Below, piece after piece: positions 61,894-64,000 of a stretch of 64,000 bases of DNA. Under the pieces are notes generated by a model that made no database searches, was not told the origin of the DNA, and worked only from the letters and a program-made list of their open reading frames with translations. Location of the stretch: positions 2,623,001 to 2,687,000 of the forward strand of contig NZ_VISL01000001.1 in NCBI RefSeq assembly GCF_007827465.1. Reading direction: 5' to 3'. Source of the DNA: Dokdonia sp. Hel_I_53. Lineage in GTDB: Bacteria; Bacteroidota; Bacteroidia; Flavobacteriales; Flavobacteriaceae. The number at the start of each line of letters is the position of its first letter. Positions within the stretch are counted from its first letter, which is position 1. The position numbers and the translations under genes were made by a program.

Positions 61894-63102
61894 ATGTCGA
61901 TTTTAAGCGGTAAACATATCCTATTAGGAGTCACCGCTGGCATAGCTGCATATAAAAGCGCCAGTCTTGTGAGGTCACTCATAAAGGCTGGCGCTTCTGT
62001 ACGTGTAGTGATGACAGAAGCAGCAAAAGATTTTGTTACACCTCTTACATTAAGTACGCTTTCGCGAAATGAAGTACACTCCTCATTTACAAAGAAAGAA
62101 GATGTTAATGCTATGTGGACTAATCATGTAGAGCTTGGCCTTTGGGCAGACCTAATGATTATTGCCCCCGCAACTGCCAATACCTTATCTAAAATGGCTA
62201 ATGGAGCAAGTGATAATTTGTTACTTGCCACCTATCTAAGTGCAAAGTGTCCAGTATATTTTGCCCCTGCTATGGATTTAGATATGTATAAACACCCATC
62301 TTCTGAAGCTTCCTTTTTGAAATTACAATCTTATGGTAATATCATGATTCCTGCAACTAGTGGGGAGCTTGCCTCTGGTCTTATAGGCAAAGGACGTATG
62401 GCAGAGCCAGATGATATTGTGACGTTTATCGAAAGCGATGTGCTTTCAAAATTACCTCTTAAAGGGAAAAGAGTATTGATCACTGCAGGCCCCACCTATG
62501 AAGCGATAGACCCTGTAAGGTTTATTGGAAATCACAGTAGTGGTATGATGGGGTGTAAACTGGCATTACAAGCAGCCGCATTAGGAGCAGAGGTAGACCT
62601 TATTCTTGGTCCTAGCAACATCAAAGTAGATCATAGTCTTATTAATGTACACAATGTTGTTTCTGGCGACGAGATGTATGAGGCAGCACATACTGTTTTT
62701 AAAAACTGTGATATTGTTATTGCAGCTGCTGCAGTAGCAGATTATAAGCCAGTAAATGTTGCTCCTGAAAAAATAAAAAAGGACGATAAGAATATACATA
62801 TAGAACTTACTAAAACTAAAGACATACTCTCATCTTTAGGCGCTATAAAAGAGAAGCAGTACATTTTAGGTTTTGCACTTGAAACAGAAAATGAGGTTGA
62901 TAATGCTACGAAGAAGCTCCATAAGAAAAATTTAGATGCAATAGTTTTAAATTCTTTAAATGATAAAGGAGCAGGTTTTAAGACCAAAACGAATAAAATT
63001 ACGTTTATAGAGAAAAATGGTTCTGTTACTACTTATGATCTTAAAAGTAAAGCAGAAGTAGCAATTGATATTTTTGAAAAAATAACAGCACAAGTAGTAT
63101 GA
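61894..63102 (+). CDS. coaBC: Phosphopantothenoylcysteine decarboxylase/synthase CoaBC
   Basis: Bifunctional coenzyme A biosynthesis enzyme: CoaC flavin-dependent decarboxylase and CoaB CTP-dependent ligase. 402 residues. The CoaC motifs are GVTAGIAAYKSASLVRSL and PAMDLDMY; the CoaB part begins with ITAGPTYEAIDPVRFIGNHSSG near 195 and contains AAVADYKP and the late NDKGAGF. It starts 4 nt after rpoZ, and the next gene overlaps by 4 nt. A decayed palindrome copy (13/16) reads LSRN at 56-59. Confidence 0.96.
   Translation: MSILSGKHILLGVTAGIAAYKSASLVRSLIKAGASVRVVMTEAAKDFVTPLTLSTLSRNEVHSSFTKKEDVNAMWTNHVELGLWADLMIIAPATANTLSKMANGASDNLLLATYLSAKCPVYFAPAMDLDMYKHPSSEASFLKLQSYGNIMIPATSGELASGLIGKGRMAEPDDIVTFIESDVLSKLPLKGKRVLITAGPTYEAIDPVRFIGNHSSGMMGCKLALQAAALGAEVDLILGPSNIKVDHSLINVHNVVSGDEMYEAAHTVFKNCDIVIAAAAVADYKPVNVAPEKIKKDDKNIHIELTKTKDILSSLGAIKEKQYILGFALETENEVDNATKKLHKKNLDAIVLNSLNDKGAGFKTKTNKITFIEKNGSVTTYDLKSKAEVAIDIFEKITAQVV
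62057..62072. repeat. Decayed palindromic repeat copy (13/16), inside coaBC
   Basis: CGCTTTCGCGAAATGA: left half and centre intact, the last three bases changed. Confidence 0.6.
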
Positions 63103-63986
63103 AAATTTTTACGATAGTTTTTGTTTTTCTTGTTTCTACAATTAGCATTGGACAAGAACTTAATGCGGTAGTGATAATTAATGCTGAACAAACCGCAAAG
63201 GCAGATTTACAAGTGTTTAAAACATTAGAGAGAGCGCTTACAGAGTTTGTTAACAATACTAAGTGGACAGATAGGGTCTACAAGCAGCAAGAAAAAATCG
63301 ATTGCTCTTTTAATATAATTGTAACAGAGCTGGATGGGAATAGTTTTCGCGCCAGCGTGCAAGTAGGGGCCTCTCGACCTGTATATGGGTCTAATTATTT
63401 TACACCTACACTTAACTTTAATGATAAGCAATTTGATTTTAACTATACAGAATTTCAGCCTTTAGTTTTCAATCCTAATGTATATGAGTCAAATCTTGTT
63501 TCCGTGATGGCATTTTATGCTTATACAATTATAGGTATTGATGCTAGCACTTTTAAATTAGGTGATGGAGATTCTTTTTTTGAGGAGGCTAAACAAATTA
63601 TAACAACCGCACAGCCTAGTTCAGAAACGGGATGGAATCCACAAGATGGGGCGCAGTCAAGATATAGACTCAATGAAGATTTGTTGTCACCTAATTTTAG
63701 AGAATTTAATGGTGTCATGTATAATTACCATCGCAACGGTCTAGATGTAATGGTTCAAGATAAGAAACGTAGCAAGCAAAAAATAGCAACAACCATTGTT
63801 CAGTTAGAGACAATGTATAGAAAGCGTCCAAATAATTTTTTAACGCGTGTATTTTTTGATACTAAAGCAGACGAGATTGCTTCTATGTTCTCTGGAGGCC
63901 CACAAGTAAGTATTACAGATCTTGTAGAAACACTCAATACGATAGCCCCAACAAAGTCTCAATATTGGAAGACGATTACTTTCTAA
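63099..63986 (+). CDS. DUF4835 family secreted protein
   Basis: 295 residues with a signal peptide (MKIFTIVFVFLVSTISIGQ). ELNAVVIINAEQTAKADLQVFKTLERALTEFVNNTKWTDRVYKQQEKIDCSFNIIVTE is the family opening, and NRYRLNEDLLSPNFREFNGVMYNYHRNGLD-type sequence follows. The function is unknown, but it is conserved in Bacteroidota directly downstream of coaBC. The ATG overlaps the coaBC stop by 4 nt. The gene ends 14 nt before the window edge. Confidence 0.88.
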   Translation: MKIFTIVFVFLVSTISIGQELNAVVIINAEQTAKADLQVFKTLERALTEFVNNTKWTDRVYKQQEKIDCSFNIIVTELDGNSFRASVQVGASRPVYGSNYFTPTLNFNDKQFDFNYTEFQPLVFNPNVYESNLVSVMAFYAYTIIGIDASTFKLGDGDSFFEEAKQIITTAQPSSETGWNPQDGAQSRYRLNEDLLSPNFREFNGVMYNYHRNGLDVMVQDKKRSKQKIATTIVQLETMYRKRPNNFLTRVFFDTKADEIASMFSGGPQVSITDLVETLNTIAPTKSQYWKTITF

Positions 63987-64000
63987 AGATTTACAAAAGC

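Overview
The window is 64 kb of an AT-rich, gene-dense chromosome from the phylum Bacteroidota, most likely a marine member of the Flavobacteriaceae. The taxonomic call is inference. It rests on TAnnTTTG -7 promoter boxes, absence of Shine-Dalgarno sequences, a PorT-type type IX secretion protein next to ubiE, a lipidated BamA/TamA relative (TamL-like), the alternative GlmU family, a zinc-ribbon-less AccD, and the parA-parB-DUF5683-dapB-lepB-wbqC and bamD-rpoZ-coaBC-DUF4835 gene orders. About 67 protein genes are supported. No rRNA, tRNA, IS element, prophage or CRISPR array was seen.

Layout. 0-7 kb: aroA, queA, a GC-rich structured intergenic element, rlmN, a polyprenyl diphosphate synthase, then accD and fbaA on the minus strand. 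7-20 kb: tamL-like, a SpoU methyltransferase, porT and ubiE, the trkA-trkH potassium uptake pair with ypdA, an esterase, ctlX with an Rrf2 regulator, and an SDR/DUF2867 protein. 20-31 kb: argS, a recF-lipoprotein-DUF721 operon facing a TPR protein, ribH, mutL, two tandem rhomboid proteases and an endonuclease/phosphatase-fold membrane protein. 31-38 kb (minus strand): the parAB/dapB/lepB block, then a PQQ-type sugar dehydrogenase with a cytochrome c. 38-47 kb is the most accessory-looking part: trxB, an XRE/LexA-like regulator with a large palindrome at its start codon, a secreted adhesin-like protein, a GIN-domain lipoprotein, a serine hydrolase, and a PadR/PspC module with DUF4870. 47-64 kb: GlmU-family protein, ribD, prmC, LOG protein, a tandem pair of LigA-like genes (one adenylation-domain-only), two unknown membrane proteins, a split 5'-nucleotidase, dapA, bamD, rpoZ, coaBC and a DUF4835 gene.

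The strongest unexplained signal is a 16-bp perfect palindrome, CGCTTTCGCGAAAGCG, present 18 times at 15/16 or better (13 exact), plus two decayed copies. It occurs about once per 3.6 kb, both between genes and inside seven conserved genes. Inside genes it is read as AFAKA or LSRKR and sits mostly in variable segments (a linker, a signal peptide, surface loops). No copy is associated with a mobile gene. Other structures worth attention are a 48-nt near-perfect palindrome inside ribH, a 40-bp palindrome abutting the ATG of the XRE regulator, and a LigA paralogue that keeps its catalytic residues but lacks the OB, zinc, HhH and BRCT regions.
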